Shown here: piece by piece, positions 16,901-25,562 of the stretch
Layout of the letters: every line of letters begins with the position of its first letter
How positions within the stretch are numbered: position 1 is the first letter of the stretch
From: Alphaproteobacteria bacterium
Lineage (GTDB): Bacteria > Pseudomonadota > Alphaproteobacteria > RF32 > CAG-239
Assembly (NCBI GenBank): GCA_015062345.1
Contig: SUUV01000011.1
Coordinates: 1 to 40,894 of the forward strand
Reading direction: 5' to 3'
Length of the DNA stretch: 40,894 bases
Program-made: the position numbers and the translations under genes
Notes under the pieces: model-generated
The model's database searches: none
Seen by the model: only the letters and a program-made list of their open reading frames with translations
What the model was told of the DNA's origin: nothing

Positions 16901-18222
16901 TCTTTTGTTACTTTCACTCCGGTATCACAAAACAGATTTAAATCGTTAGTATATTTACAACCTTTTCCAAGCCATGCGCTTGTCGGATCATTATAATATC
17001 TTCCCAAATACGAAATGGCGCACTCTTCCGAATTTTTTACTTGTTCAATAACATCTGTGTGCAACTTTTTCATACGGTTATATTCAATAAACGGCTCCTT
17101 AAAAGTGGATAATTGTTGTTTTAAGTTATGAACATCCATAGCTTCCTTTAACACAAACGATACATCGTTTACACTAACCAAATCGGCAAATTGGTCTCCG
17201 GCTCCCTTAAAGGCCGATTGAGCAACCTCTGGTTTGACTTCCACAACACCGCCTGCTGCCTTTTGAACTTCGCTTAAATCAACTTTTTTAAATCCGGAAG
17301 GCACTTCACCTGCTTGCGCATAAGCAGATTTTGCCACAATGCCGACACTAATTTCATTTGATGATGTTTTCTCACTTTCTGCCATCGGATCTATCGGCTC
17401 AATACCTTTTTTCAATGCTCGGCCGGCTTCATATTGCGCATCTAATGCGCTTAATTCTTCGGTTACACGCAAAACAGAATCATAAATACTGACCACTTTG
17501 TAAAAATTTACCCATGAATTTAACTCATCATTTGCTTCACCGTTTTCGCCCTCAATTTCAGGGTCGGCCGCAACGGTTGTGCCCGTAACATATTTTTCAC
17601 TCATGGTGCTGACATCTTTATCAATTACACTCATCATCTCTTCCATATCACGAGATGTGATATAAAGCTCAATGAGAGAATCGTTACTAAACTCAACACC
17701 TTTATCTTTGTATGCTCGTTTAACCCCTTTGATGTCTTGCGGATATTTTTCCAAAAACTCTTTGGGATATTCACCGAACAGTGTATAAAAAGCCTGCATA
17801 ACATCTTCTTCGTTATGAATGTCGGCAATTTTGCTTTCTTGAATTTCACGAGATGTGGAAACCGTCGAATCTCCCTCGTTTTTTTGATGTAAGGCTCCTA
17901 CTAACTTGTTGATTTTACCATTAATATTTTCTTTAAGTTCGGCAACTTTGCCTTCAGCTTTTTCAATTGCACCAACAACCTTTTCTTCAACATCGGCCGT
18001 GAATTTTTTAACCTTATCTCGAATTTTTACATATTGTTGTTGTATTTTCTCCGGAATGTTTGCAGCTACATTTCCGCCGGCTTCAACACCGCCTGTTGCA
18101 TCAGCCGCTATATCAAGTGACGGACCCAAACCCGGAGGAAGTAATATGGCATACGAAGATGATATAATCATCACTACACTTAACATCGTCAATAAATATA
18201 ATTTAAGCACAGATTGTCTCAT
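13993..18222 (-). CDS. Giant exported coiled-coil protein (1409 aa), unrecognised
   Basis: Signal peptide MRQSVLKLYLLTMLSVVMI..SSSYA, then mature start ILLPPG. An amphipathic helical region (about 50-120) resembles the N-termini of the next three exported genes. A cysteine-rich part follows near residues 400-470 (CAISYLGRYYNDP, GCKYTNDLNLFCD, LCKND, ICSTYG). A long coiled coil is at about 660-870 (repeated QLDELN, LRMQIDDLKDRLEKTKEQL). Another Cys-containing globular part is near 1040-1180, and there is a second coiled coil before the end (IPYCAVY). I do not recognise the family. A strong AGGGAGGTG site precedes ATG 18222. Position in the operon, where VirB5 often sits, and export suggest a periplasmic or surface-exposed part of the T4SS. 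No enzymatic motif was found. Confidence 0.7.
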   Translation of the reverse strand: MRQSVLKLYLLTMLSVVMIISSSYAILLPPGLGPSLDIAADATGGVEAGGNVAANIPEKIQQQYVKIRDKVKKFTADVEEKVVGAIEKAEGKVAELKENINGKINKLVGALHQKNEGDSTVSTSREIQESKIADIHNEEDVMQAFYTLFGEYPKEFLEKYPQDIKGVKRAYKDKGVEFSNDSLIELYITSRDMEEMMSVIDKDVSTMSEKYVTGTTVAADPEIEGENGEANDELNSWVNFYKVVSIYDSVLRVTEELSALDAQYEAGRALKKGIEPIDPMAESEKTSSNEISVGIVAKSAYAQAGEVPSGFKKVDLSEVQKAAGGVVEVKPEVAQSAFKGAGDQFADLVSVNDVSFVLKEAMDVHNLKQQLSTFKEPFIEYNRMKKLHTDVIEQVKNSEECAISYLGRYYNDPTSAWLGKGCKYTNDLNLFCDTGVKVTKESLRTLAKGDTLCKNDKTKICSTYGLNRYERRGGLSGWLLSAYKIAKAEKTLEFSADDYATQLNDADISETSSLTKLEEMEEMETELVASQENNIEDSALIKPTDELKMAQNDRERDILAWQMGALMAKKIGAEMSKGDDSVYGTFKNKYPLWADEKYFYEQYLKNKYSNMQVFVQSSDMRTSTLSLARKISNNLYVEETEEEKEAEDYEGAKMHGVLFESVLDYNNKGFDALEEQIKQVASAKVDKAQKVQEKLDSETQKIKSEYAQQTQNLQTQIKNIYEQLDELNVELNDAKLKYNEAKDNQIQADSQANAEGVILDLAEKRSEKSENVDTSNFEASANQAKQEAENAAVKAEQRRKETLAEVESLRMQIDDLKDRLEKTKEQLKQTKSASIEAVALKEYENEIALNKAYEEIKNVKASKIGSLLNITGTIKDSIFRNIIFVSEKAEEIVRENALSAIREAYAAIEALEDDRFNPEKYSKIVNIHKQMLDKIKNPSFGLSGHLNYLSGHIELAVIEQLAIEEMAKVLFNKICKSNVCYQSDEQYYIGATPNEKDFVAPKAITKSYTPPLREIVHFDGTDYDNLDISNNSVITKDSLLNVGAMLSTSCEGDAKDYFCQDGDTAQTIVYNEFVPEIWGLILGPKGFVERDVPILPLIENLSHPILFEDMAAKDQLMRGGLYPCSVGEYAIDIKNGQYVGTQNDEYPKCQHIKNVKKYSKLTIENGGLKNVTFLDLTFGEDEVVTAKFNTGNDEDKSASELALFAKSQDKMMRFNKSLEKAAQYLAELDDDYDKNQKRLYDNMMLDKNQFGDYLKFVERELEFQKSLDQLKVKVDEAREKLREEFAKYGYTLPDEFDLSDDETYKDFAAKLNEAKDERVSKADTKLLSLVGKNDMLKERIAKTKNTMSLLKLDNDELINLSDMLSLDEVEKRIKTAKADNDTKGEYDKEVAKSYDNNSKGETIPYCAVY

Positions 18223-18233
18223 ATTACACCTCC

Positions 18234-19448
18234 CTATTTAGCCCTAATATTGTTCAAAAAGCTTTTTTTACCCTCATCGGTTGTTATATCTTTTTCCGTA
18301 AAGACATAATTATCTAAATTTAACGATGCCGGATCTTTATCATAATTTTTCAAACGATAATCTTGCGTTAACATATCTTTAGCGGTTTTTAGGCGCATAT
18401 TGACAAGTACAAGTTTATTATAATCTTGTAAAAGTCTTATTTCTTGTATCATTTGTTCAATCATCATACCGATTGACGACAATTGTTGGTCGGCCCCCAT
18501 CACATTGGTTTCAATTCGGTCACTGTCATCTTGTTTTTGAATATATGCGTTCTTAAACTTAGCACCGGCAACAAAAGCTTTCGCAATGGCATCAACCAAA
18601 TCTTCAGTGCGTTTATTTTTAACTCTTGTTACACTTTGTGCGTTTTCCGGCTCATCAACAAGCAAGAAGTTATCTTTGATAATTTTGTTATATTCTGCCG
18701 TTTTTGTTTCGGGCGACATACTTTTCATGCCCTGTATATCGCTTAAACTCAAATTTCCAAATTTGCTTTTTGCCGCATCTAACACATTGCCGAGTTGTTT
18801 TTTAGCTTCTTCTTTTAGTTTATTTGCTGCCTGATATGTAACATCAGAAGCCAAAATTTTACTGTTTTTACTTTCAAGGTCGGCAATTTGTTCTTCATAT
18901 TCAGCCATCTCATTTTCTAAAGCGGTAATTTCATTGATTATGGTAGATTTTGTTTCAGAATCTTCTGCCTGTTCAAACAATGCTTCCAACACTGCCAAGT
19001 TTCCTTCGGCAGCTTGTTTTTTACCCATTACTTCTTCGTACAACGCATCTTTTCGGCTTTGCATTGCAAATTCGGCTTCTTCGCCTTTAATATTAAGACT
19101 GGTCGGCAACTTATCAAGTTGTTCTTGTGCTTGAGAAAACTGTTCTTCAAACGATTCCACTTTTCCGGCAACTTCATCATACATTACTTTAACCGAATCT
19201 ATGGTATCAGATATTTTCTCTTTCAGCATTTTGCCTTTTTCATACAAGGTTTTTACTCGTTGCCCTGTTTGTTCGATTTCTTTTATCATAGCCGCACCAT
19301 CGGTTACAACACCGGCGGCTTCGCCTAAATCACCGGCAAAATCCAAGGGGGCACGCTCAATCATTGCTAAACCGTCAAATTTTAATCCGGCTTGAACCTG
19401 AAAGGTACAAAGAAGCAATACGGCAACTGTCAAAAATGTTTTATACAT
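18234..19448 (-). CDS. Exported coiled-coil protein, possibly VirB5/TrbJ-like
   Basis: 404 aa. Signal peptide MYKTFLTVAVLLLCTFQVQA; mature start GLKFDG. Helical throughout: TLYEKGKMLKEKISDTIDSV, VESFEEQFSQAQEQLDKL and a long heptad stretch at about 150-190 (LENEMAEYEEQIADLESKN). The C-terminal part (MIEQMIQEIRLLQDYNKL then LVNMRLKTAKDMLTQDYRL) has the helical-bundle look of VirB5/TrbJ, the minor pilus tip component. This is a resemblance, not a proof. The start ATG 19448 lies 3 nt from the upstream gene, with GAGG nearby. It is the third of four adjacent exported coiled-coil genes. Confidence 0.65.
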   Translation of the reverse strand: MYKTFLTVAVLLLCTFQVQAGLKFDGLAMIERAPLDFAGDLGEAAGVVTDGAAMIKEIEQTGQRVKTLYEKGKMLKEKISDTIDSVKVMYDEVAGKVESFEEQFSQAQEQLDKLPTSLNIKGEEAEFAMQSRKDALYEEVMGKKQAAEGNLAVLEALFEQAEDSETKSTIINEITALENEMAEYEEQIADLESKNSKILASDVTYQAANKLKEEAKKQLGNVLDAAKSKFGNLSLSDIQGMKSMSPETKTAEYNKIIKDNFLLVDEPENAQSVTRVKNKRTEDLVDAIAKAFVAGAKFKNAYIQKQDDSDRIETNVMGADQQLSSIGMMIEQMIQEIRLLQDYNKLVLVNMRLKTAKDMLTQDYRLKNYDKDPASLNLDNYVFTEKDITTDEGKKSFLNNIRAK

Positions 19449-19451
19449 AGC

Positions 19452-20123
19452 CTATTCCTCCTCTTCCTCTATTTGATAATTTTGTATCTGAATGGTATGA
19501 TTAAACGAGTTTATGTAAGCTTGTGTTTCCAAGATATTGTTATATCTTTTACCCAGATTAATTTGTTTTTCGGTTGCGGCGCGTCTGGCGGCTGCCAAAG
19601 TGCTTAAATCCGGCTCCTCGGTTTGTTCTTGTTTTAAAGCAAGCCTTTTGCTAATTGAACGAGCATACAATCTGCTGATGTTATTGAATTTTTCTTTATC
19701 AATTACCTTATTCATTGCTTTTTGCAATGCAATATTATCTTTTACACCCTTTTTTCTGCTGTATGTCTCTTTGGTTTTTTCAAGCGCCTCAAAACCGGTT
19801 TCTTCAGGGTCATCTTTTTGGAAAGCTCCCATAACCATGGTTTTAAGCGATCCCACAGGATCCTCTACAAAGTTTTTAACCTTTTCAACCCCATCTTTTA
19901 CTTTTTGCACCATTGATTTAGCCTTACTGAAACCATTAGTGATTTGTGTTTTAACTTTCCCTATTGCATCAGCGGCATCACTTACTTGTTTTTTGGTTTC
20001 TGCCACACTGGCAACTACATTTTTAACAAGAATATTAACCGGTTCAATATCAGCCATTGCCGGTTTGCACCAAAAGCTCAAACACAATATAAACATTATA
20101 TATTTAAAAAGATGCTTTAACAT
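19452..20123 (-). CDS. Exported helical protein (223 aa), T4SS cassette
   Basis: Signal peptide of about 24 residues ending in KPAMA before DIEPVN. The mature protein begins with a Lys-rich amphipathic helix (VSDAADAIGKVKTQI, SKAKSMVQKVKDGVEKV) like those of the neighbouring exported proteins. It ends with a helical part containing LAAARRAATEKQINLGKRYN and a Glu tail (EEEEE). No cysteines remain in the mature chain. GAGGTG is 5 nt before ATG 20123. Not recognised by family; same cassette and build as 18234-19448 and 20139-21242, so it may be a small VirB5-position subunit. Confidence 0.65.
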   Translation of the reverse strand: MLKHLFKYIMFILCLSFWCKPAMADIEPVNILVKNVVASVAETKKQVSDAADAIGKVKTQITNGFSKAKSMVQKVKDGVEKVKNFVEDPVGSLKTMVMGAFQKDDPEETGFEALEKTKETYSRKKGVKDNIALQKAMNKVIDKEKFNNISRLYARSISKRLALKQEQTEEPDLSTLAAARRAATEKQINLGKRYNNILETQAYINSFNHTIQIQNYQIEEEEE

Positions 20124-20138
20124 TTATACACCTCTTAA

Positions 20139-21242
20139 TTATTCTTCCTCATAATATGAGGCATCTATTTGTTCAACTGCTAACAAACTGCTTTGTATCA
20201 AATTGCTTGACATTGCATTCATCATTCTTAATAAAACTTCCTGATTAGCTCTGCTGATGGCTGCTGAAACAGAGCCTTCTTCTCTTTCGGTTGTAGCCGC
20301 ACTTGATTTGTTTTCTAAGTCCCCTGCAACTTCATCTTCAAATGTGGTAGCATATTTTTTATCATTAATTGACGAAGCTAAATCTGCCGACACCTGGTCA
20401 TGCATGGCTTTTTGATACAAATCTTTGCATTCAAGCGCCAACTCGGCATCTTCTTGATGCATACACAAAACCCAAGTTTTTATACAATCTTTTACTTTGT
20501 CTTCATTTTCGGCATCTTTAAAATCTAACCCGCACTTCTCGGCTATAATATCCGAATATACAAATGTGCCATCGTCCGTCAATCCGCTTTGTGCATATGA
20601 TGTTCTACTTACAATACTCATATTTGCTTCTTTATCAAATGTCGGTTGCACCATTGATTTAAATGTTCTTTCAGAATTCACTCGTTCATTTGTGTTTACG
20701 GGCATTGTTGCAGTCTTCTCGGATTCAACTTTTTCTACATTCACTTCTTCTTGAACATTAACATTTTGCAAAGAATTATCATCAGTTGTTGAGTTTGTTG
20801 AGCTTGTCGAGCTTGTAACCTTTTCTTTTTGTGCTATATTTTGGACATCATTTACACCTTTTTTAATAGTATCGGCACTTTCTTTAACTTTTCCGGAAAC
20901 ATCTTCTCCCATTTTTTTAAGTTGCTTTGCTCTTTGTGCGGCTTTTTGGGATGCGGCTTTATCCCGTTTTGCAATTTTAGCTTCTTTTTTAACTTTTTCA
21001 ACAGTTTCATCTTTAAATTTTAATAAAGAACTGACACCCTCGCCTTTTTCTAACAACATCTGTGCGGTTGCGGCTGTTGATGTACCGGTAGATAATAGCG
21101 ACATATTACTGGTGATAACGCCTTTGATGGTTCCCGCTACTTCAGCCATATCAAACGATGGGAAACCGAGCGAATAACAAGGCTCTGTCCATAATACGGC
21201 GCCTATAACCGGAAGAAGATATTTTAAAGTTTTCATTTTCAT
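20139..21242 (-). CDS. Exported coiled-coil protein (367 aa), first of the cassette
   Basis: Signal peptide KYLLPVIGAVLWTEPCYS. Next is TAATAQMLLEKGEGVSSLL and a Lys/Ala-rich coiled coil (about 75-135). A low-complexity Ser/Thr and Val/Glu stretch follows, then a segment with four cysteines in a spaced pattern (KCGLDF, DCIKTWVLCMHQ, ECKDLY) and a C-terminal helix (MMNAMSSNLIQSSLLAVEQ) of the kind seen in TrbJ/VirB5-like subunits. AGGAG is 8 nt before ATG 21242. A good promoter-like motif lies just upstream, separating this cassette from virB4. Function is unknown; an envelope T4SS subunit is inferred from context. Confidence 0.65.
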   Translation of the reverse strand: MKMKTLKYLLPVIGAVLWTEPCYSLGFPSFDMAEVAGTIKGVITSNMSLLSTGTSTAATAQMLLEKGEGVSSLLKFKDETVEKVKKEAKIAKRDKAASQKAAQRAKQLKKMGEDVSGKVKESADTIKKGVNDVQNIAQKEKVTSSTSSTNSTTDDNSLQNVNVQEEVNVEKVESEKTATMPVNTNERVNSERTFKSMVQPTFDKEANMSIVSRTSYAQSGLTDDGTFVYSDIIAEKCGLDFKDAENEDKVKDCIKTWVLCMHQEDAELALECKDLYQKAMHDQVSADLASSINDKKYATTFEDEVAGDLENKSSAATTEREEGSVSAAISRANQEVLLRMMNAMSSNLIQSSLLAVEQIDASYYEEE

Positions 21243-21278
21243 CGCACAGTCTCCTATAATTGTTTTTTACATATTAAT

Positions 21279-21306
21279 ATTATATCACAAATTTTTATCG
21301 CACCAA
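21279..21306 (-). promoter_or_regulatory. Putative internal promoter before the coiled-coil cassette
   Basis: On the minus strand TTGGTG (21306-21301) and a perfect TATAAT (21284-21279) are separated by 16 bp, in the 79-bp gap after virB4. The predicted start would give a leader of about 30 nt before ATG 21242. Confidence 0.55.
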
Positions 21307-21321
21307 GATTTTTTTGCAAAA

Positions 21322-23754
21322 TTACGAAATATTTAAATATTTTGTAACAAAGTTATTTTCTCCGTATTCTTTTATCAGCTCTTGCACCAGCAACACATTT
21401 TTACGGCCCGAATTATACAGTTTCAAATAGGGTCCCAAAGCCCCTAAGTTTACATCTAAAATTACCGATTCACCGGTTGCCGGACGAGAAAGCAAAATTG
21501 CATACGGAAAATCACGATAAGAACGACCGAACACAAAATCAAGCTCACTTTGGGTTAAATTCCAAGTTGCATAATCTTCCGGCATTGCTTGCGGGTTTCT
21601 AAAGAACAATACGGTCTGACACTGACCACGAATAACCTCACCGACACCCAGACGGTCAATAATGTTCGGCTGTTGGAATGCGCACAAATATGCCTGTCGT
21701 TTTTTACGACCTTCTTGCAAACCGATAATAAAATAGTCTTTAAACATCGGGTGTTTTAACATCGGCGCCGTCTCGTCTATCATAATCAGCGAGGGTGCAC
21801 CAGTTTCACCGGTTTCAGACTGAATACGATGCATAATATAGCTGATAACCGCCGGTGCCAATGTATCGTCTTCAAAAATATGCGTAAAGTCAAATGCCAT
21901 AAATCTTTTTGATTTTAAATCTAAGCTATCGGTATCGGCATTAAAAATGTTACCGTATTGATCAGGGTTTACCCAACGATACAACTCTCGACGCATAACA
22001 CCGGTTGGGGAAAAACAGCTCTTGTACAAGTTTTTCATAACCCGTTCTTCGGGGCGCAAATAATCAAAAGCTGTGGTAACCGCACGAGCAACCTCTCGTT
22101 CTGATAACGCATCATCAGCCATTGTAATAGCTTTGAGCCAACGACGCAAAAACGCCTTATTGTTGGCCGTATTACTTGCATCAAACGGATTTAACGACAC
22201 ATTTTTCTCATCTCCGTCAAAACCGATATATGCTCCGCCTACCGCACGAGTAAAAATTTCGGCACCACGGTGACGGTCAAAGAAGAACACTTTTAAATCG
22301 CTATGGCGCATAGCCTGTCCGGCCAAAAATGTAAGCAATGTGGTTTTACCTTGTCCGGTCGGACCGATGATGCAACAGTGAGCCACCGCAGATTCTTCCG
22401 GCGATACATGGAACTGAAACTTATATGCCGAACCCGACATTGTTCTAAAAACCGTAATTGCCCCCGGCCCCCAGTCACTCTTACCGAAACCTTCTGACGG
22501 TTTATCAAAGCAAATTGCCATCGCCACCACTCTTGAAAGATAACGATATGTTCTCGGATATGAATCATATGTCGGAAATTGGCTGAAAAATGTTGCCTGC
22601 GCCACCCAGCCCTCTCGCACGGGTGTTACACCGAACGAACGGCATATTCTTTGTACTTCACTCTCACCAAAATCAAGTTCTTCTTGCGTTTTACCGCGAA
22701 TAATTACCGTAAAAGCATATTCGGTTAATGACTGATAATCGGCATCGCTGTCTTCAATGGTAGCAAGCGCTTGTGAATATTGGTCCAAAATTTCGGGCGA
22801 AAAGCTTGTTAAAGCAGCCATACGCTGTTGTTGTATAAGCATCATCTTGGCTTGAGGCTTAAAAATCGGTCGAATATTATGCATCATAATCAATTCGCTA
22901 TCAATGGATAAAAGCGAAACAATCATACTTTCATCCATATAATCACCGGTCGTTCTGATACCCATTGCAATTTCATAAACTTCTTTTTCGCCGGAAAAGA
23001 AACGAATGATACCTTTTTCACGAGTAAAATGAATATGGTCGGCCGTAAGCATTTCTTTTAATTCGGAATTTTTTGCATTTCTGACTTTAGGCTCCGGTTT
23101 TGATACCGGCGAACATAATCTGGCAAAAACATATAACGGACTGTCGGTAGCCTTACTGTCGGGAGCTTCATAAAGTTGCGAAACGCCATATTCACCCAAT
23201 GTTGATACCAACGATTGGCAAGCATAATTCAAATCTTTTAAGGCATCTTTTCTATCGGGAACAGAAACCACCACATAGTGTGTATTACTGAACACTCTGG
23301 ACATTCCGGCAGACCAAATTTCAGAAACTTTGGCCAATATATCATTATTAAAATTACCCTTATCATTTTCAAGCGAACTTAATTCTCGCAAGGTTAACAC
23401 CCTGCTGGTTACCTGCAACTCAGACATGGTATCAATCCAAGCCTTTCTGGCTTCCATCATCGAATATACTTTTTCGGGTGTAACTGCTCCTAAATCAACA
23501 CCTGTGATTCTGAACACTCGAACATAAGAACCGTTTGTACAACGAACGGTCATACCGTCTTCCATAATTGAGGCAAACGGCAAAAAGTCAGACACCCTCG
23601 ACTCTCTGGGTTGAGGTAAAACCATATTTCCGAACTTAGAAATCGAAAGTGCGGAAAATGCAATTGCCGATATAAAACCGATAACGGCAACCAACACATC
23701 TGCACTGGTTAACCCGTCAACAAACAATGTTAAAAAATCAAAATCAGGGCTCAA
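21322..23754 (-). CDS. virB4: VirB4/TrbE-type secretion ATPase
   Basis: 810 aa, the main energy source of type IV secretion, bound to the cytoplasmic side of the inner membrane. A hydrophobic segment near residues 20-42 (VLVAVIGFISAIAFSALSI) precedes the VirB4 N-terminal domain. Walker A GPTGQGKTTLL is near 464-473, followed by KVFFFDRHRGAEIF. Walker B LIMIDETAP is near 655. A late motif ILLSRPATGESVILDVNLG fits the VirB4/TrbE ending. Length matches VirB4 (about 800), not DotO (about 1000). TTG 23754 is taken as the start because AGGGGA lies about 7 nt upstream and no good ATG follows for more than 40 codons. It overlaps virB3 by 11 nt. Confidence 0.93.
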   Translation of the reverse strand: MSPDFDFLTLFVDGLTSADVLVAVIGFISAIAFSALSISKFGNMVLPQPRESRVSDFLPFASIMEDGMTVRCTNGSYVRVFRITGVDLGAVTPEKVYSMMEARKAWIDTMSELQVTSRVLTLRELSSLENDKGNFNNDILAKVSEIWSAGMSRVFSNTHYVVVSVPDRKDALKDLNYACQSLVSTLGEYGVSQLYEAPDSKATDSPLYVFARLCSPVSKPEPKVRNAKNSELKEMLTADHIHFTREKGIIRFFSGEKEVYEIAMGIRTTGDYMDESMIVSLLSIDSELIMMHNIRPIFKPQAKMMLIQQQRMAALTSFSPEILDQYSQALATIEDSDADYQSLTEYAFTVIIRGKTQEELDFGESEVQRICRSFGVTPVREGWVAQATFFSQFPTYDSYPRTYRYLSRVVAMAICFDKPSEGFGKSDWGPGAITVFRTMSGSAYKFQFHVSPEESAVAHCCIIGPTGQGKTTLLTFLAGQAMRHSDLKVFFFDRHRGAEIFTRAVGGAYIGFDGDEKNVSLNPFDASNTANNKAFLRRWLKAITMADDALSEREVARAVTTAFDYLRPEERVMKNLYKSCFSPTGVMRRELYRWVNPDQYGNIFNADTDSLDLKSKRFMAFDFTHIFEDDTLAPAVISYIMHRIQSETGETGAPSLIMIDETAPMLKHPMFKDYFIIGLQEGRKKRQAYLCAFQQPNIIDRLGVGEVIRGQCQTVLFFRNPQAMPEDYATWNLTQSELDFVFGRSYRDFPYAILLSRPATGESVILDVNLGALGPYLKLYNSGRKNVLLVQELIKEYGENNFVTKYLNIS

Positions 23755-24034
23755 ATTTATTCCCCTTTTCAGAATATATATTGGTTGAAACTTTATTGGT
23801 TTGTCCGAAAGCTTGTATCATAGCTGATAAATGCGGGTCTTTTGTTCCTGCAACCACAACCGCACCATGTCCGATTAAAATACTAATGATAAACATCAAC
23901 GGATTAATGTTCCAAATACCCATTGCCATAAACATCATCGGAAACTGTAAGCCCATATTTAATACAACAGGAAGCACAGGCCCCCAGAATATTTTTGGAG
24001 GCTGTGCAACGGCTTTTAATACCATATCCCGCAT
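23744..24034 (-). CDS. virB3: VirB3-like inner-membrane protein
   Basis: 96 aa. It begins with the VirB3-type VAQPPKIFWGPVLPVV, has two membrane segments (about 20-38 and 43-62), and then the short cytoplasmic motif TKDPHLSAMIQAF; the DP next to the second helix is usual in VirB3. VirB3 partners VirB4 in the inner-membrane complex, and here the two genes overlap by 11 nt, as is common. TAGGAG stands 7 nt before ATG 24034. Confidence 0.8.
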   Translation of the reverse strand: MRDMVLKAVAQPPKIFWGPVLPVVLNMGLQFPMMFMAMGIWNINPLMFIISILIGHGAVVVAGTKDPHLSAMIQAFGQTNKVSTNIYSEKGNKFEP

Positions 24035-24054
24035 TTTAATCTCCTACACAACAA

Positions 24055-24083
24055 CTTATATCAAGACTAAACAAGATTGTAAA
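24055..24083 (-). promoter_or_regulatory. Putative internal promoter before virB3-virB4
   Basis: On the minus strand TTTACA (24083-24078) and TATAAG (24060-24055) are spaced by 17 bp; each box matches five of six consensus bases. It lies in the 99-bp gap after the third VirB2-like gene. Confidence 0.5.
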
Positions 24084-24133
24084 CATCGTCAATTGTTTTA
24101 TCCTAACAGTCCACCATGCTCGCAACTCATAAT

Positions 24134-25138
24134 TTATCTTCCGGTTATTCTGCCGGTAGTATAATTTATTTCATCACTTACTCGTCCGACATCTTTACCT
24201 ATGTCAGTCCATTCTTCAACATTGCTTGCACTATCACGAATACCTTGTGCATCTTCTTTCATCAGATTGCTTTCGTCTTTAGCTCCTAAATATGACGCAA
24301 CACTGGCACTTTCATCTAACGCACCCGCAAGATTACCACTGACATCTCTGTTTGCCACACTGATAGCTTGTGACACACCAACCAGTTTATCAATGGCATT
24401 ACCATTGCCGGCAAGCACATCTTTAACCGCTTGAGCACCGCTAACAGCTGCCGTAACAGCTTCTTTTGTGTCTTGTACCGCATCTATCGCATTGTTAACA
24501 TTGCTGACAAATTTTTTGGTACCGTCTACAGCATTTTGTAATTTTTCTTTAAGTGATTTTTTTTCTTCCTGCGCAGTTACAACTTGAGCCAACCCCATTT
24601 GTTCATTCATAACCTCAGCTTTAGCCACCATCGAGGAAGAATCAACTTCCGGCAATGCCTCTATATTTCTGTTATTATCACCTCCATTTGTTTTATCTTG
24701 ATTTTGATCTTTATCCTGATCTTGCGGACAAGTATTGGTTGTTGAGCAATCATTTCGAGATGTAACATTAGAACCCTCAATGGAAGCATCACCACCGGAA
24801 ATAAAGTCTGCATAATTGAGCTCATTATCTTGAAGATTTGCACCGCTGAAATAATTGATAAACGGCATCATCAAAGACAATAACGACAAACTTATCATAA
24901 TGTAACCTAAGTGCTTAAAGCTGATTTTGTTAAAAATCGCCAAGAATGAAAACATAACCAAACCAAAACCGGCAATAACATAAGCAATTTTGCGCAAATC
25001 TTTGACTGTGCTTATCATTTTGGCCTGAATGGTATCAAACACATCTCCGGCCGCAAACGAAACAGACGGCAACATTACCAAGGCAAACAACACGGCAATT
25101 GTCAGCAAACCAAAATATTTCAAATTATATCTTTTCAT
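24134..25138 (-). CDS. VirB2-like pilin domain with long C-terminal extension
   Basis: 334 aa from ATG 25138, placed 5 nt after GGAGG; upstream in-frame starts would put that site inside the gene. A signal peptide ends near VSFAAG. Two membrane helices follow, with IAGFGLVMFSFLAIFNK corresponding to the GFG...F.AIF.K motif of the two shorter pilins. After about residue 105 there is an extra 230 residues not found in VirB2: an Asp/Gln/Lys-rich linker with Cys pairs, then Ala/Val/Asp-rich helices (VNNAIDAVQDTKEAVTAAV). VirB2 is normally about 100-120 aa. It could be a specialised tip, base or membrane subunit rather than the bulk pilin. Confidence 0.7.
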   Translation of the reverse strand: MKRYNLKYFGLLTIAVLFALVMLPSVSFAAGDVFDTIQAKMISTVKDLRKIAYVIAGFGLVMFSFLAIFNKISFKHLGYIMISLSLLSLMMPFINYFSGANLQDNELNYADFISGGDASIEGSNVTSRNDCSTTNTCPQDQDKDQNQDKTNGGDNNRNIEALPEVDSSSMVAKAEVMNEQMGLAQVVTAQEEKKSLKEKLQNAVDGTKKFVSNVNNAIDAVQDTKEAVTAAVSGAQAVKDVLAGNGNAIDKLVGVSQAISVANRDVSGNLAGALDESASVASYLGAKDESNLMKEDAQGIRDSASNVEEWTDIGKDVGRVSDEINYTTGRITGR

Positions 25139-25185
25139 ACCACCCTCCATTTGATAGCACACAACATAATTACATTATCTAAGAG

Positions 25186-25539
25186 TTATCCGTCAGCATT
25201 AACCAATGTATCGGAAATACCGCTTACACTAACATCAACACCTGTTCCGGCAACCATATATTTAACAATCGACACCGTCAATGCTATTACTACTAAACCA
25301 ATTATAATTGCACTGAGCCATTTCCAGTTTAATACCCCGAAAAAACCGCCGATGGCAACGGCAATGATACCAAAACCGGCAGCACCGAATATAATTTTAC
25401 GCATACCGCCGAAAACTTCCCATCCGGTGGCGGTTAAGTTTTCAAAAACCGCATGTGCATCTGTTGCGCATAAAATCGAAGAAACGAAAAAGAGCAACAT
25501 TCCCGCAAACACATATTTCTTAAAATTTACACTCAACAT
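25186..25539 (-). CDS. virB2: VirB2/TrbC-like pilin (second copy)
   Basis: 117 aa. Signal peptide ending ATDAHA, then a short polar stretch and two membrane helices around GAAGFGIIAVAIGGFFG and the LNWKWLSAIIIG turn, which is the TrbC/VirB2 arrangement. GAGG is 7 nt before ATG 25539. It aligns by eye with the first and third pilin-like genes at GFG and at the W-K-W turn. Pilin subunits polymerise into the T4SS pilus after signal removal. It lies 47 nt upstream of the third copy. Confidence 0.8.
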   Translation of the reverse strand: MLSVNFKKYVFAGMLLFFVSSILCATDAHAVFENLTATGWEVFGGMRKIIFGAAGFGIIAVAIGGFFGVLNWKWLSAIIIGLVVIALTVSIVKYMVAGTGVDVSVSGISDTLVNADG

Positions 25540-25562
25540 ATTGTATCCTCAAAATTTGCAAC

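Noticed and set aside
6219..18222. The anchor-half gene and the giant coiled-coil gene have exactly the same length (1409 aa), and the other VirB10 half is 1408 aa
   Set aside because: Their sequences and repeat content are unrelated (coiled coil against beta repeats), so equal length is taken as coincidence.
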